Of a stretch of 48,990 bases of DNA, positions 7,878-16,569 are shown one piece after another (position 1 is the stretch's first letter; each line of letters opens with the position of its first letter). The stretch spans positions 1 to 48,990 of the IMG/VR virus record IMGVR_UViG_3300007345_000064; one strand, written 5' to 3'. This stretch comes from a virus. The position numbers and the translations under genes are program-made. Under the pieces are notes generated by a model. It had not been told where the DNA came from. It did no database searches and saw only the letters and a list, made by a program, of their open reading frames with translations.

Positions 7878-9050
7878 ATGACGAAAATTCTTTGGTACGG
7901 AGATGCTTGCAGTAACACAGGATTCGGTCGTGTAACACATAGTGTTCTGGAACATTTAAGTAAAGATTATGAAGTGTGCGTTTTAGGTATTAATTACACG
8001 GGGGATCCGCACTCGCATCCCTACAAAATCTACCCAGCCGGTGCGGGTGGCTCCCAGGATAGGTTTGGAATCAACAGAATCCCGGAGATCCTACAAAAAG
8101 AAAAACCCGATGTCGTTATCTGTCTGAACGATATCTGGATCGTCAATCAATTTTGGGAGCGGTGTCATTTCCTTAAGGACGATCTGAAGTTTAAATTCAT
8201 CGCTTACTTCCCGGTAGACAGCGAAAGTTACTACCCAGACATGCTGCAGCACATGCCCTTCTGGGATCTCGCAATCACGTTTACCGTCAACTGCGCTCAC
8301 AGAATCCTGTCGCACAAAATCAATGTGCCACGCCTGGGGGTTCTTCCTCATGGCGTGGACAAGGATCGTTTCTATCCGATCGATAAAAAAGACGCCCGCG
8401 AACAGCTTGGTTTGCCTCTAGATAAATTCATCGTATTTAACGGAAACCGTAACCAGCCCCGTAAAAGAATTGACCTGACGATTCAGGCGTTTGCCGAGTT
8501 CGCGAAGGACAAGCCTGACACGATGCTCTACTTACATATGGGGGCGAAGGACCTTGGATGGGACGTCATGCCTCTGTTCCACCGCGAGATGTCGAAACGC
8601 GGCCTCGACGACAAACATCGTCTCATCCTCACGTCACCTAACATGAATTACATGGATGCTCCTCCAGATACATTATTGAACACTATTTATAACGCGTGCG
8701 ACGTGGGTCTGAACACAGCTGACGGAGAAGGTTGGGGACTCGTCAGTTTTGAAAGCGCCAGTTGCCGTAAACCGCAGGTTGTTCCGAATCACACAGCGTG
8801 TAAAGACATTTGGGAGGGAGCTGCTCAACTCGCGGAAATCGCCACGTGGGTAATCGACAAAGATCTCGGTGTTGAGCGAGGGCTTGTAGATGTTCAACAC
8901 ACCTCTCGGTTACTTACTGAGCTATACGAAGATGACACGATTTACGCCGAAGTGGCTGATGCCTGCTACGCCGTAACTCAACGCCCCGAGTACCGATGGG
9001 AATCCGTCGCGATGGGTTTTTCTAAAGCTATTTCCGATCTTTCTGTTTGA
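7878..9050 (+). CDS. GT4-family (GT-B) glycosyltransferase
   Basis: 390 residues. N-terminal Rossmann domain begins ILWYGDACSNTGFGRVTH; the hinge has LPHGVDKDRFYP. The C-terminal domain carries FNGNRNQPRKRIDLTIQAF (the phosphate-binding Lys/Arg region) and GEGWGLVSFESASC, the E-x7-E-like motif of retaining GT4 enzymes. Likely transfers a sugar from a nucleotide sugar to a glycan, in the cytoplasm of the infected cell. It is followed three bases later by a GH130-like gene, so the two probably share a substrate. Confidence 0.88.
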   Translation: MTKILWYGDACSNTGFGRVTHSVLEHLSKDYEVCVLGINYTGDPHSHPYKIYPAGAGGSQDRFGINRIPEILQKEKPDVVICLNDIWIVNQFWERCHFLKDDLKFKFIAYFPVDSESYYPDMLQHMPFWDLAITFTVNCAHRILSHKINVPRLGVLPHGVDKDRFYPIDKKDAREQLGLPLDKFIVFNGNRNQPRKRIDLTIQAFAEFAKDKPDTMLYLHMGAKDLGWDVMPLFHREMSKRGLDDKHRLILTSPNMNYMDAPPDTLLNTIYNACDVGLNTADGEGWGLVSFESASCRKPQVVPNHTACKDIWEGAAQLAEIATWVIDKDLGVERGLVDVQHTSRLLTELYEDDTIYAEVADACYAVTQRPEYRWESVAMGFSKAISDLSV

Positions 9051-9053
9051 GCT

Positions 9054-10136
9054 ATGCAAACTTCACATCGTTTTTACCACGCGTATAGCGACGTTCTGTT
9101 TCCGGTTAAAACGCACGCCCCGGGAACACCGACTGTTTATGAACAAGCCGAAATGCTCGGCGGAAAGTTCACTCGCATTGTGAATGGACTCCCGGAAAAC
9201 ACAATTGCCAATTTCAACCCCTCTGTTATTCGTTACAACGGGACGAATTATGTAGCTTGGCGGTGTCAGCCTCAGCCGTTCGGCTTTAGGCACGACATGA
9301 AATACTTCTACCTAAACGGACAGCCGAATGAAATCTACGTCGGTATTCTTGGTTCCGATGACGCGAGCCTGATCGGAACCAAAAAACTGCGTCCAGGTAA
9401 GCACCGACTGAGCTACGAAGATCCTCGTTTATTTAAGGGTCCGGATAACCAGCTTTACGTTCAGTTTGTCACTTCAACGTACGCAAGCAGGTACGACACC
9501 AAAAATTACAAGTTGTTCCACCAACCGAAAGTTTCGGTGTGTTGGATCAACGAGAATTTTGAAGCGGTCCAGTCAGCCACCCCTCCGATTGGAGAGAATC
9601 TTGTCCCCGGTAAACCCGAAAAGAACTGGTGCTTCTTCACGCGAAACGACGAGCTGTCGTGTCTTTACTCGACGCGTCCCCTAATTGTGGAGAGCGAGAA
9701 GAGTCCCAGGATTGAGCTGGACACACAAGTATTAGATACGGTCACGAACGGTGCGCCTACTTTTAACTCCACGGCGCCTATCGATCTCGGGTACGGGTAC
9801 CTTATTTTTTACCACTGGAAACACACTGCGTTCGCTCCGAGCGGCAAACCTTATCTTCTGTACCATGTAAGCGCTTACATGGTTGATAAAAACTTCGAAC
9901 AAGTTACATACGTAGTAGATCGCCCACTATTTACAGGTTCTCTAAATGACCGCGTAATCGAATGGACCGACTTGGGAGGTAATCCTGTGTCAAATCAACC
10001 AGCGGTTATCCTCCCGTTCGGAGCCTACGTCGATGGAACCGAGTTAGTTATGTCCTTAGGAGTAAACGATGCCTTTATGGGTATTTTCCGGACTCAACTG
10101 GAGAACGTTATGAAGCTCTTAGAGAGAGTGGATTAA
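9054..10136 (+). CDS. GH130-like five-bladed beta-propeller protein
   Basis: 360 residues. FNPSVIRYNGTNYVAWRCQP, then YEDPRLFKG, EKNWCFF, and a late GYGYLIFYHW segment are the recurring blade motifs of the GH130 mannoside phosphorylase fold and its relatives. In viruses and capsule clusters this fold often sits beside glycosyltransferases, as here. It could phosphorolyse a beta-mannoside, supplying mannose-1-phosphate, or only bind glycan. I did not verify catalytic residues, so activity is open. Ends 4 bases into the convergent minus gene. Confidence 0.7.
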   Translation: MQTSHRFYHAYSDVLFPVKTHAPGTPTVYEQAEMLGGKFTRIVNGLPENTIANFNPSVIRYNGTNYVAWRCQPQPFGFRHDMKYFYLNGQPNEIYVGILGSDDASLIGTKKLRPGKHRLSYEDPRLFKGPDNQLYVQFVTSTYASRYDTKNYKLFHQPKVSVCWINENFEAVQSATPPIGENLVPGKPEKNWCFFTRNDELSCLYSTRPLIVESEKSPRIELDTQVLDTVTNGAPTFNSTAPIDLGYGYLIFYHWKHTAFAPSGKPYLLYHVSAYMVDKNFEQVTYVVDRPLFTGSLNDRVIEWTDLGGNPVSNQPAVILPFGAYVDGTELVMSLGVNDAFMGIFRTQLENVMKLLERVD

Positions 10137-10663
10137 GACTTCTCTTCGTTCTCCATCGTGGACCAAACAAGCAGCGAGGCGTCCTCTAGTAAAGCTTGGA
10201 CGCCTGGCTGACCATCAAACGTTTGAACAAGTTCCCGAAGACAACGATCAGCGCCAGCGAGTAATAAACCACGGCGATCAAGGCCGTCGGAAATAGACCG
10301 TACCGCCTGAATGTGACTGCGAAGCTCTTTTTGCAGCGCCGATATTTTAGTGGCTGCGGTAGCATGATCTAACATTTGATTTTGAGTCATATCTCGCACA
10401 TTACGAATATCCAGTTGAAGATCATCAATCTCGCGCAGCAAAACTTTTCGAAGATCCTCTTTTGGATACTTTTCCTGGATCCAGGCCGTAAGGTCCGAGA
10501 TACTTCCAGCGTAAGCAGGCTTCAGAAATCGAGCATAAAGATAAGCTTCAATGTCTGATGTAGCGTTTTTTGCATAATATACAAACGCGTCTTTTTGGGC
10601 CTTGTCGAGCGAAGATAACCACGAGGCAACCGTGGTGGAGTCTCCGACTGTTGATTTGATCAT
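10133..10663 (-). CDS. Hypothetical protein, last of structural cluster, 176 aa
   Basis: Mostly helical: a globular N-terminus (WLSSLDKAQKDAFVYYAKNA), then KVLLREIDDLQLDIRNVRDM and further heptad-like segments. ATG overlaps the upstream stop by four bases. Size and helical make-up would be compatible with a small terminase, but no DNA-binding motif is clear. An adaptor or structural role is equally possible. Confidence 0.65.
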   Translation of the reverse strand: MIKSTVGDSTTVASWLSSLDKAQKDAFVYYAKNATSDIEAYLYARFLKPAYAGSISDLTAWIQEKYPKEDLRKVLLREIDDLQLDIRNVRDMTQNQMLDHATAATKISALQKELRSHIQAVRSISDGLDRRGLLLAGADRCLRELVQTFDGQPGVQALLEDASLLVWSTMENEEKS

Positions 10664-11412
10664 GCGAATGCTCGCTGTCCTGCCATCGCCATTCCAGCAC
10701 CGAATCGCTTCATCGCCAACTGACCTTCGACTTGACCACGTTGCAGGGCTAAGGCGTTACGTGTATCTTCTTGAGCTTTGGCGATATTTAGATTCGTCTG
10801 AGTTGTGGCAAGCACTTGTTGATTACGAGTCTTCGCGGCTTCTAAACCAGTCTGAGCTGCTGCTGTAGCAGTGGGAAGAAGTAACTGAGTTTCGCCTTGA
10901 AGACCTGTTTGCTGCAACGCACCAGCCGTGGACCCAAACTGTTTAGTAAGAGCTGCAGCGGTTTCAGGACCAAGCATTTCGGTTGCAAGTTTTGCTTTAC
11001 CAGCAGCCTCGCCAAGACCGATAGCACTGCTAGCAAGTTGGGAAGCAATACCGGTTTGTAACCCAGCTGAGGTTAGATCTTTCTGCCGAGCGACATCAAA
11101 CTGACCTAAAGCACTCTCAAGCCCCACAGTTGCACGATTACCGAGAAGACCAGAGTAGAGACCAGTCATAGCCGCTAAGTCTTGGCCAGCCAGAGTCGTT
11201 TTTACTTGCCCTGGGACTAAACCAGCATAGAGAGAAGAGAAGTCGGCTTGACCTCCTCCACCCCCTCCCATAAAAGCACTACCTAAAGATCCGAGTCCAC
11301 TTAAAGCGGACCCGACTCCAAACAGAGTACTACCGAGTCCGCCGGCTGCGGCAGCTCCTCCGCCCCCCGCGAGAAGGGGCATTCCCATAGCAGCAGCAAA
11401 AGGAACAGCCAT
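10660..11412 (-). CDS. Probable internal virion / ejection protein, 250 aa
   Basis: The first 55 residues are a Gly/Ala-rich hydrophobic segment (LLAGGGGAAAAGGLGSTLFG, then SAFMGGGGGG). The rest is Ala/Gln-rich amphipathic helix. Proteins of this make-up in podovirus-like phages are internal virion proteins ejected into the cell envelope. Here the next two genes upstream are similar in style. Assignment is by composition and context only. Confidence 0.6.
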   Translation of the reverse strand: MAVPFAAAMGMPLLAGGGGAAAAGGLGSTLFGVGSALSGLGSLGSAFMGGGGGGQADFSSLYAGLVPGQVKTTLAGQDLAAMTGLYSGLLGNRATVGLESALGQFDVARQKDLTSAGLQTGIASQLASSAIGLGEAAGKAKLATEMLGPETAAALTKQFGSTAGALQQTGLQGETQLLLPTATAAAQTGLEAAKTRNQQVLATTQTNLNIAKAQEDTRNALALQRGQVEGQLAMKRFGAGMAMAGQRAFA

Positions 11413-11414
11413 GA

Positions 11415-12134
11415 TTATTTCCGTGAAGTACGGATGTTAAAAGGTTGCATAGACGCTTTATAAATTTCAGCGTAATTAGAAAGGTTCGGGGTCATTGCAG
11501 ACACCGTAGCTAAACCAAGGGCCATCTGCTGACGAGCGTTGGCTTCAATCTGGGCGGCTTTAATGTCCCGCCACGCCTGGATATTCTGACGTTCAATCTC
11601 GGCAGCTTGCTTTTGACGCTCACGTGGAGCACGCAAGGCACTAAGAACCGAAGCAGCTTCGATTAAGTTACGAGTCTTAATCCGGCTAATTTCTTGCTGA
11701 TACTCTGGGTCAGCGTATCGATCTAGGCGTTCTAATACAGCCGAAGTAATAGGCTCCTGCTCTTGCTTAGCGCCTTCTCCCTCTAACGTCGGACCTCCTT
11801 CTGGGGTAGTGACTTCGGGACCTGTTTCTGTACTAACTTCCGGAGCTGTAGGCTCTGCTTGTTCCAGAGTCGGCTGTTGAGCAGCTGAGGGCGCAAAGCC
11901 CTTCGGGTACTCACCAGTTACTTGTTTGTAAGATTCAGGGCTCTGGTAACCGTAATCTTCGCCTGCGTAATAAACCGGTTTACCGCCTAGCTTTGCTTCC
12001 TGGCCGAGGGCCGGTTTCCCAGATTGAGTAAAGAACTGCGCCGCATTGATACCCAACCGCGTAGGATACGTAAAAGGAAGCGTAGTAAACGGAAAACTAC
12101 TAAGGCGGTCTTCTAAAAACTGAAGAGGATCCAT
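11415..12134 (-). CDS. Probable structural protein, 239 aa
   Basis: N-terminal globular part, a Pro/Glu/Thr-rich linker (residues ~85-130), then a long charged helix containing EISRIKTRNLIEAASVLSAL and ERQKQAAEIERQNIQAWRD. Preceded by AAGGAGG about 11 bases before the ATG at 12134, the strongest Shine-Dalgarno in the window, which suggests high expression as expected of a virion protein. No family recognised. Confidence 0.68.
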   Translation of the reverse strand: MDPLQFLEDRLSSFPFTTLPFTYPTRLGINAAQFFTQSGKPALGQEAKLGGKPVYYAGEDYGYQSPESYKQVTGEYPKGFAPSAAQQPTLEQAEPTAPEVSTETGPEVTTPEGGPTLEGEGAKQEQEPITSAVLERLDRYADPEYQQEISRIKTRNLIEAASVLSALRAPRERQKQAAEIERQNIQAWRDIKAAQIEANARQQMALGLATVSAMTPNLSNYAEIYKASMQPFNIRTSRK

Positions 12135-12149
12135 TGTCCAACAACCTCC

Positions 12150-12704
12150 TTAGGTAGGCCCAGCAATCGATTGCAGGACGTTGCTGTTATCCAGTCTATC
12201 CTGCGCTAAGACGTTCTTAATTGCGGAATCAAGAACATTTTGAGCAAAATCGTAAGAGGATCCGACACGTTCGCGCTGGATATCCCCAAGAGATTTAACT
12301 TCAGTCTGCTCAATCGCAGCTCGGCCACGGGCTAACTCATTAAGATATTCGTACTGCCTCTTCAGCTGCTCCATCTGCATCTGACGTTGATTCAGGCTCT
12401 GAGCTTGACGCTCTAAGCGCTGCTCAACGCCGCCCATAAATTCTCCTGGACTGGCTAAATCAGGTAAATCAAACCCGAGACTATTTAAAAGATTGCGTTT
12501 GAACTGCTCGTTAGCGTAATACTGAGAATAAGCAAGCTCGGGAGCAGCGCCTTGGAAATACGGTTTATTGACTGAAGACGCAGCCACGTCGTATTGAGAC
12601 GGTGCGGCAGCGGCGGAGGCAGGCCCAGCTACTTTGTTGGCAACAATATCCGAAAGCAAACTCATTAAGAATTGCCCAGCGGTAGCAACAACGGGAGCAG
12701 CCAT
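12150..12704 (-). CDS. Probable structural / ejection protein, 184 aa
   Basis: Ala-rich N-terminal helix (MAAPVVATAGQFLMSLLSDI), then a Gln/Arg coiled-coil stretch (EQRLERQAQSLNQRQMQMEQ). Overlaps its upstream neighbour by one base. Likely part of the same internal-virion set as 10660-12134. Function inferred from composition and neighbours. Confidence 0.62.
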   Translation of the reverse strand: MAAPVVATAGQFLMSLLSDIVANKVAGPASAAAAPSQYDVAASSVNKPYFQGAAPELAYSQYYANEQFKRNLLNSLGFDLPDLASPGEFMGGVEQRLERQAQSLNQRQMQMEQLKRQYEYLNELARGRAAIEQTEVKSLGDIQRERVGSSYDFAQNVLDSAIKNVLAQDRLDNSNVLQSIAGPT

Positions 12705-12937
12705 TAGGACCCAGCGGGATTATCGTAAGAGGTTCCCTTAGGAATCTTCTTACTTGATTTTACACTCTGCCCGTCTTCTTGTGGAAGAATACCAAGCATC
12801 AACTGATTCTTTGAAGGTAAAGAAGCAGTCTGTGGAAAGTTAGAACGAATGTATAAACTTAAAAAAGATGTGGGATTAAGATCCGGGGAATCTTTCCGGA
12901 CATCAGCCTCCCGAAGCTGCTGCTCGCGAACGTTCAT
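12704..12937 (-). CDS. Hypothetical protein, 77 aa
   Basis: Short polar protein beginning MNVREQQLREADVRKDSPDL, with no recognised domain. Packed between two structural-type genes with a one-base overlap downstream and one base to the gene upstream, so very probably translated from the same message. Confidence 0.6.
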   Translation of the reverse strand: MNVREQQLREADVRKDSPDLNPTSFLSLYIRSNFPQTASLPSKNQLMLGILPQEDGQSVKSSKKIPKGTSYDNPAGS

Positions 12938-12938
12938 G

Positions 12939-13442
12939 TCAACCTAATTCCTGATACTGTACAGAAGCAGGGACGGTAGAGCTAGAAGGAGCGTTTAAAA
13001 CAGAATACTGTCCACCGTAATTTGGCAGGTCGTATTCAAGAGGACGCTGACGGCTGAGGTATTCAGCCCCCTCATCACCTTCAGCGTTTAGGTTTTGGAT
13101 GAAATCCAGGAACATCTCCATGAGATTAGGATCCTGGAACAGCATCCCAATCAGCTGCTGAAGCTCAGCTTCATCCGAGGGGGATGAAGCGGTAGCTTGT
13201 AAACGGTGCATCAGCTGGCCACGCACCTCTGGCTGGGCTGTGTTGGGGTAACCGTTCAGAGAGCGAGTCGGGGAAGTCATGATCCCGTCCCCCTCCATGC
13301 CAGGCATCGGAGGAGCAGCCCGGTGGAAGTTACGAAGAACAGCAGCGGTCATTGGCGCTGCAGCGGCCATCTCAGCCGGAGTCTTCGGGCAGGGGAGCCC
13401 TAAAACCCGAGAAGCAAACTCGTAATCTTGAGGGCTAAACAC
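12939..13442 (-). CDS. Hypothetical protein, probable structural, 167 aa
   Basis: GTG at 13442 (VFSPQDYEFASRVLGLPCPK) is chosen over a TTG at 13481. It overlaps the regulator's stop by 8 bases (GTGTTTAG) and has AGAGGCGG about 9 bases upstream. Residues 20-80 are Ala/Pro/Met-rich; a helical core contains LQQLIGMLFQDPNLMEMFLD. No family seen. It couples the HTH regulator to the structural genes behind it. Confidence 0.62.
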   Translation of the reverse strand: MFSPQDYEFASRVLGLPCPKTPAEMAAAAPMTAAVLRNFHRAAPPMPGMEGDGIMTSPTRSLNGYPNTAQPEVRGQLMHRLQATASSPSDEAELQQLIGMLFQDPNLMEMFLDFIQNLNAEGDEGAEYLSRQRPLEYDLPNYGGQYSVLNAPSSSTVPASVQYQELG

Positions 13443-13704
13443 CAGAACATACCGCCTCTGTTGCTTCCATCTTAGACGCAATCCGGAGAATATCGCCAGG
13501 CTGCACGTCTAAAACTAAACAGATGCGTTCTAGAACTTCGGGTGAAGGAATGTAAAATTTGTCTGAGTAGATCTTCCGCGTGGTTGTAGGAGATAGATCA
13601 GATATTTTGCTGAATTTAAAAGACGTAATATTTTTATCGTCCAGAACAGACCGTAACGTATTGACTAATCGACCTTCCGTTGGGTAGGAGGAGTAAAAAG
13701 GCAT
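13435..13704 (-). CDS. Cro/C1-type (XRE/HTH_26-like) regulator
   Basis: 89 residues. RSVLDDKNITSFKFSKISDL is followed by TTTRKIYSDKFYIPSPEVLERICLVLDVQPGDILR: the five-helix Cro/C1 DNA-binding fold, with the recognition helix near TTTRKIY. First gene of the minus-strand structural operon, so probably an operon or decision regulator. A -10-like AAGATACT lies about 20 bases upstream, overlapping its likely operator region. Confidence 0.8.
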   Translation of the reverse strand: MPFYSSYPTEGRLVNTLRSVLDDKNITSFKFSKISDLSPTTTRKIYSDKFYIPSPEVLERICLVLDVQPGDILRIASKMEATEAVCSGV

Positions 13705-13711
13705 CGCGCTG

Positions 13712-13731
13712 CCCTAAGTATCAGTATCTTA
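13712..13731 (-). promoter_or_regulatory. Putative promoter of HTH-structural operon
   Basis: The minus strand reads TTAAGATACTGATACTTAG, resembling the TATACTGACA sites elsewhere. It lies just upstream of the ATG at 13704 and just past the stop of the preceding gene. Confidence 0.35.
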
Positions 13732-13732
13732 A

Positions 13733-14056
13733 CTATATCTCGACTAAGAAGGATTTATCCAACTCTGCGTCCAAAATAAGAGTGTTGCAGCTCAAGGCAT
13801 TCAGTTTATACCAAGCTAACATGTCGTAACCAGACTCCTCACCAAGTTTCTTTATATTGCATAGTAAAGGTCTGTCGTCATATACACTGCACAAACCGTT
13901 TTCTAGCTGTAAACAAGCTCCGTTTTGATCGGTATCATAAGGAAAGTCCTGAATAGCCTTGTACATAGTAGGTATATCTTTATAACTCTCAACGTTGTTT
14001 TTAATCTCCTGAATTTTCTTACAGCAGAGCCCGCAGCTAGTACAAGGGAAATCCAT
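13733..14056 (-). CDS. YkgJ-type CxxCxxCC cysteine-cluster protein
   Basis: 107 residues opening CTSCGLCCKKI, with later GACLQLENGLCSVYDDRPLLC. This spacing is typical of the YkgJ zinc- or iron-binding family. These are small cytoplasmic proteins of uncertain role; some act with glycan or redox enzymes. It is 2 bases from a GT2-like gene and probably co-translated, so a maturation or partner role in glycan modification is possible. Confidence 0.8.
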   Translation of the reverse strand: MDFPCTSCGLCCKKIQEIKNNVESYKDIPTMYKAIQDFPYDTDQNGACLQLENGLCSVYDDRPLLCNIKKLGEESGYDMLAWYKLNALSCNTLILDAELDKSFLVEI

Positions 14057-14058
14057 GA

Positions 14059-14826
14059 TCAGAAACCCAGATTCTTCGCACGAACAAACTCAAGATTGTA
14101 AGTAGTGAGACTTACAGGAAGAGCTTCGTTATTGAACGGATGTGGGTAAACCTCCCCCTCAATATGAGCTTGCCACGCTGGACTCCATTTGGCGTGCAAG
14201 TAGTGTTTGTTCATCTCGTGAGCAATGTGGATTTTCTCGGCTAGTGCAGGCTCGCTCCGCCAAGTTTGAGATCCGTCAGCGTAGTCACCGCACGTTTCAC
14301 CATGGAAATAGGGGACGCCTACAGACATATGTCGTTTTAGTTCTTTATGCTTAAAACGCATCCCATAGTCCATATCTTCACAGTACGCAGGATATAGGTT
14401 TTCGTCGAACAGACCGTACTGCTGTACAACCCAGTCTTTAAGTAAGAAGATATCCCAACTACCGTTCTCCCCATGGACGATCCCGACTTCAGGATCCTCG
14501 GCATGAGACACCATGGTCTTTAAAAACCCAGGTGTATACATCAAATCGTGATTAGTTATTAACCAATACGGAGCGTTCATAAAGCACTTAATTATTAAAT
14601 TCCACGCTCCGGAGCACCCGATGTTGGCGGGCATGTGACACACGATCACATTTTTAACGTACTTGTGAGGGAGCTTAGGAAGCAGATCAAGCTCTTCTGT
14701 AATTTGGTTACGTCCGTTATTATTAAAAACTACAAAAGTATCTACAGGGTAATCTATGCTGTAAAAAAGTCTGTAAACCCAATGAGGAGCATTAACGACT
14801 GCGGTGCCTAGAACGGGTATAGTCAT
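14059..14826 (-). CDS. GT2-like glycosyltransferase
   Basis: 255 residues. Rossmann start VLGTAVVNAPHWVYRLFYSI, FVVFNNNGRN, NIGCSGAWNL and WLITNHDLMYTPGFL (HD in the DxD-like position), then YPAYCEDMDYGMRFK, the ED motif of inverting GT2 enzymes. All GT-A landmarks are present and in order. Divergent from the FkbM gene, forming another glycan pair. Confidence 0.8.
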   Translation of the reverse strand: MTIPVLGTAVVNAPHWVYRLFYSIDYPVDTFVVFNNNGRNQITEELDLLPKLPHKYVKNVIVCHMPANIGCSGAWNLIIKCFMNAPYWLITNHDLMYTPGFLKTMVSHAEDPEVGIVHGENGSWDIFLLKDWVVQQYGLFDENLYPAYCEDMDYGMRFKHKELKRHMSVGVPYFHGETCGDYADGSQTWRSEPALAEKIHIAHEMNKHYLHAKWSPAWQAHIEGEVYPHPFNNEALPVSLTTYNLEFVRAKNLGF

Positions 14827-14839
14827 GACAAATTAAAGC

Positions 14840-14848
14840 TGCTAGCAT
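14840..14848 (+). promoter_or_regulatory. Putative extended -10, TGCTAGCAT
   Basis: Lies 22 bases before the FkbM ATG. The ten bases GCTGCTAGCA recur at 17217-17226 before the second methyltransferase gene. Confidence 0.35.
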
Positions 14849-14869
14849 GTTAACACCGTCTTAGATTCA

Positions 14870-15610
14870 ATGGCTGTCTGCGTCTGGAACCCAGAGTTAG
14901 ATCAAATCACAGCAGCACAAGGGCTGACATTCCTGATGCACAGAGACGATTCCGCTCAGTGTCAGATGCACAATGTGGGCGTTCCCGAAGCAGCGATCAT
15001 CAACTGGGCAAAAGAGCAGTTCGGGGACAAAACTAAAACCTTCGTTGACGGAGGAGCTCACATGGGTGTGTACTCCGTGATGCTCTCAGACAGCTTTAAA
15101 GAAGTTCATTCTTTTGAAGCCCAACGAAGAACATACCTCCAGCTCTGCGGAAACATCTTTTTAAACGAGAAAGAAAATGTGCGGCCATATAACGTGGCCA
15201 TAACAAGTCCACCCAAAGCAAACGAGATCACAACGCTGTCAATCGTATCGCAAGATGGGGGCGGATCCACGATCTGTCCGCCACACGTGCCTGTGCTGGC
15301 TACCGAGAAAGTGAGCACAAAAACAATCGATAGTTATCGCATCGAAAATGTCGGTTTGATCAAGCTGGACATCGAAGGAAATGAGCTGAACGCATTAAAG
15401 GGGGCTCGGAGCACGATTGAACGCAGCAACAAGCCCCCGATTATTTTTGAAGCAAACAACGATGCGTGGTACGCAGAACAGAAAAAAGAACTGTTTAGCT
15501 ACTTAAACGGAACTGGATACGACGTTATAGAGATACGACCTTTCGACAACATGTTTGTTGCTATAGAACGTCCAGAGTTATTAGATCAATCTTTGCCTCA
15601 GAGAACATAG
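14870..15610 (+). CDS. FkbM-family methyltransferase
   Basis: 246 residues. SAM-binding motif FVDGGAHMGVYSVMLSD, acidic VHSFEAQ strand, then GLIKLDIEGNELNALKGA, which is the FkbM hallmark. These enzymes usually O-methylate sugars in surface polysaccharide. Next to a GT2-like gene, so likely caps or decorates a glycan. Its 3' end overlaps the convergent dCMP deaminase by 50 bases. Confidence 0.9.
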   Translation: MAVCVWNPELDQITAAQGLTFLMHRDDSAQCQMHNVGVPEAAIINWAKEQFGDKTKTFVDGGAHMGVYSVMLSDSFKEVHSFEAQRRTYLQLCGNIFLNEKENVRPYNVAITSPPKANEITTLSIVSQDGGGSTICPPHVPVLATEKVSTKTIDSYRIENVGLIKLDIEGNELNALKGARSTIERSNKPPIIFEANNDAWYAEQKKELFSYLNGTGYDVIEIRPFDNMFVAIERPELLDQSLPQRT

Positions 15611-16013
15611 ATTTAGACATGTCGAAACTTTCAAGCCAGCGATCAGGAATCGTGGTGTTCGGCACAATCACGCGTCGAACACCAGCTTGGATTAAGAGTG
15701 TGCAACAACTGCTGCAGGGGATAAACGGCCACACATAAATGTCTGCCCCTGAAAGAGAGATGGCGTTTTTGGCAGCCTGGGCAACCGCATTAGCCTCCGC
15801 GTGGACCGTACGAAGGTATTTTTCGTTCCGGTTCTCAAGGCGACCGGGAAGATCTGCGACCCCTTGCGGAAAACCGTTGTACCCCGTCGCCAAGATACGA
15901 CGATCCTTCACGGCGACTGAACCAACTTTCGTGCTGGGGTCTTTAGACCATTCAGAAATGTGTCTCGCTAGCTCAAGAAAGCGAGTGTCCCACTTGAGTG
16001 TCATGTCAAACAA
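15561..16013 (-). CDS. dCMP deaminase
   Basis: 150 residues. HAEANAVAQAA supplies the zinc His and catalytic Glu; PCSSCCTLLIQAGVRRV supplies the two zinc Cys. KDRRILATGYNGFP is typical. Converts dCMP to dUMP, the substrate of the ThyX encoded at 45330-46037. Overlaps its upstream gene by 8 bases. A slightly later start, MTLKWDTRFLELARH, is possible. Confidence 0.92.
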   Translation of the reverse strand: MFDMTLKWDTRFLELARHISEWSKDPSTKVGSVAVKDRRILATGYNGFPQGVADLPGRLENRNEKYLRTVHAEANAVAQAAKNAISLSGADIYVWPFIPCSSCCTLLIQAGVRRVIVPNTTIPDRWLESFDMSKSMFSEAKIDLITLDVL

Positions 16014-16407
16014 AAGCCACGCGGTCTGTGGACGAGTCTGAGCACAGATATACCATCCCAGGAGCCCACTCCTCCAACTTACCTGTCAGGTCACTCTTAA
16101 CGATGTAGAAGGGTTTACGGGTTCCCGTTTTAGTTCGAGACTCACCGTAGTCAACAATCACCCCGGTTCGATTTGGTCCGCCAAGATTTGCACTGGGCTT
16201 ACGCTTACCCACGCGGTCTCCAATTTGAAACTTCATCTTTGGTTTGCGAGAGGACATGTTTTTAAGACAGTTGTTTGCGTCTAAAACCGCAAAAACTGCC
16301 CGCATTCGATGGAGAGATGAAAGAGTCTCATCTTTAAACTCATCAGACCAAAACGCATCGACACAAGCAACCAGAAGATCACGCTCAGATAACTTCGTTG
16401 AGCTCAT
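16006..16407 (-). CDS. Hypothetical protein, 133 aa
   Basis: Helical N-terminus, then from residue ~58 a beta-type domain (KMKFQIGDRVGKRKPSANLG, RTGVIVDYGESRTK, FYIVKSDLTGKLEEWAPGMV) that looks like a small SH3-like barrel. Starts 23 bases inside the Cys-rich gene upstream. Function not recognised. Confidence 0.65.
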   Translation of the reverse strand: MSSTKLSERDLLVACVDAFWSDEFKDETLSSLHRMRAVFAVLDANNCLKNMSSRKPKMKFQIGDRVGKRKPSANLGGPNRTGVIVDYGESRTKTGTRKPFYIVKSDLTGKLEEWAPGMVYLCSDSSTDRVAFV

Positions 16408-16555
16408 GTGGAATGAAGTGTTCGCAATCTTGATCTGACGTAGGGTCGAAAAAGTTGGCGTAACTTTGACGACGCCCAGGTTCAGCGATAAACCTATGGC
16501 AGTTCAAACGCCTGGGACAACCCTGTGAATTGGCGCAAAGCGTAATGTCAGCCAT
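16385..16555 (-). CDS. Small Cys-containing phage protein, 56 aa
   Basis: Begins MADITLCANSQGCPRRLNCH with Cys7, 13 and 19 and a fourth Cys44 (DQDCEHF). The spacing C-x5-C-x5-C suggests a small metal-binding or disulphide knot. It resembles short proteins I associate with other phages, but I cannot name a family. Begins 15 bases downstream of the tRNA 3' end. Confidence 0.7.
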   Translation of the reverse strand: MADITLCANSQGCPRRLNCHRFIAEPGRRQSYANFFDPTSDQDCEHFIPHELNEVI

Positions 16556-16569
16556 AAGAAGATGCTGAA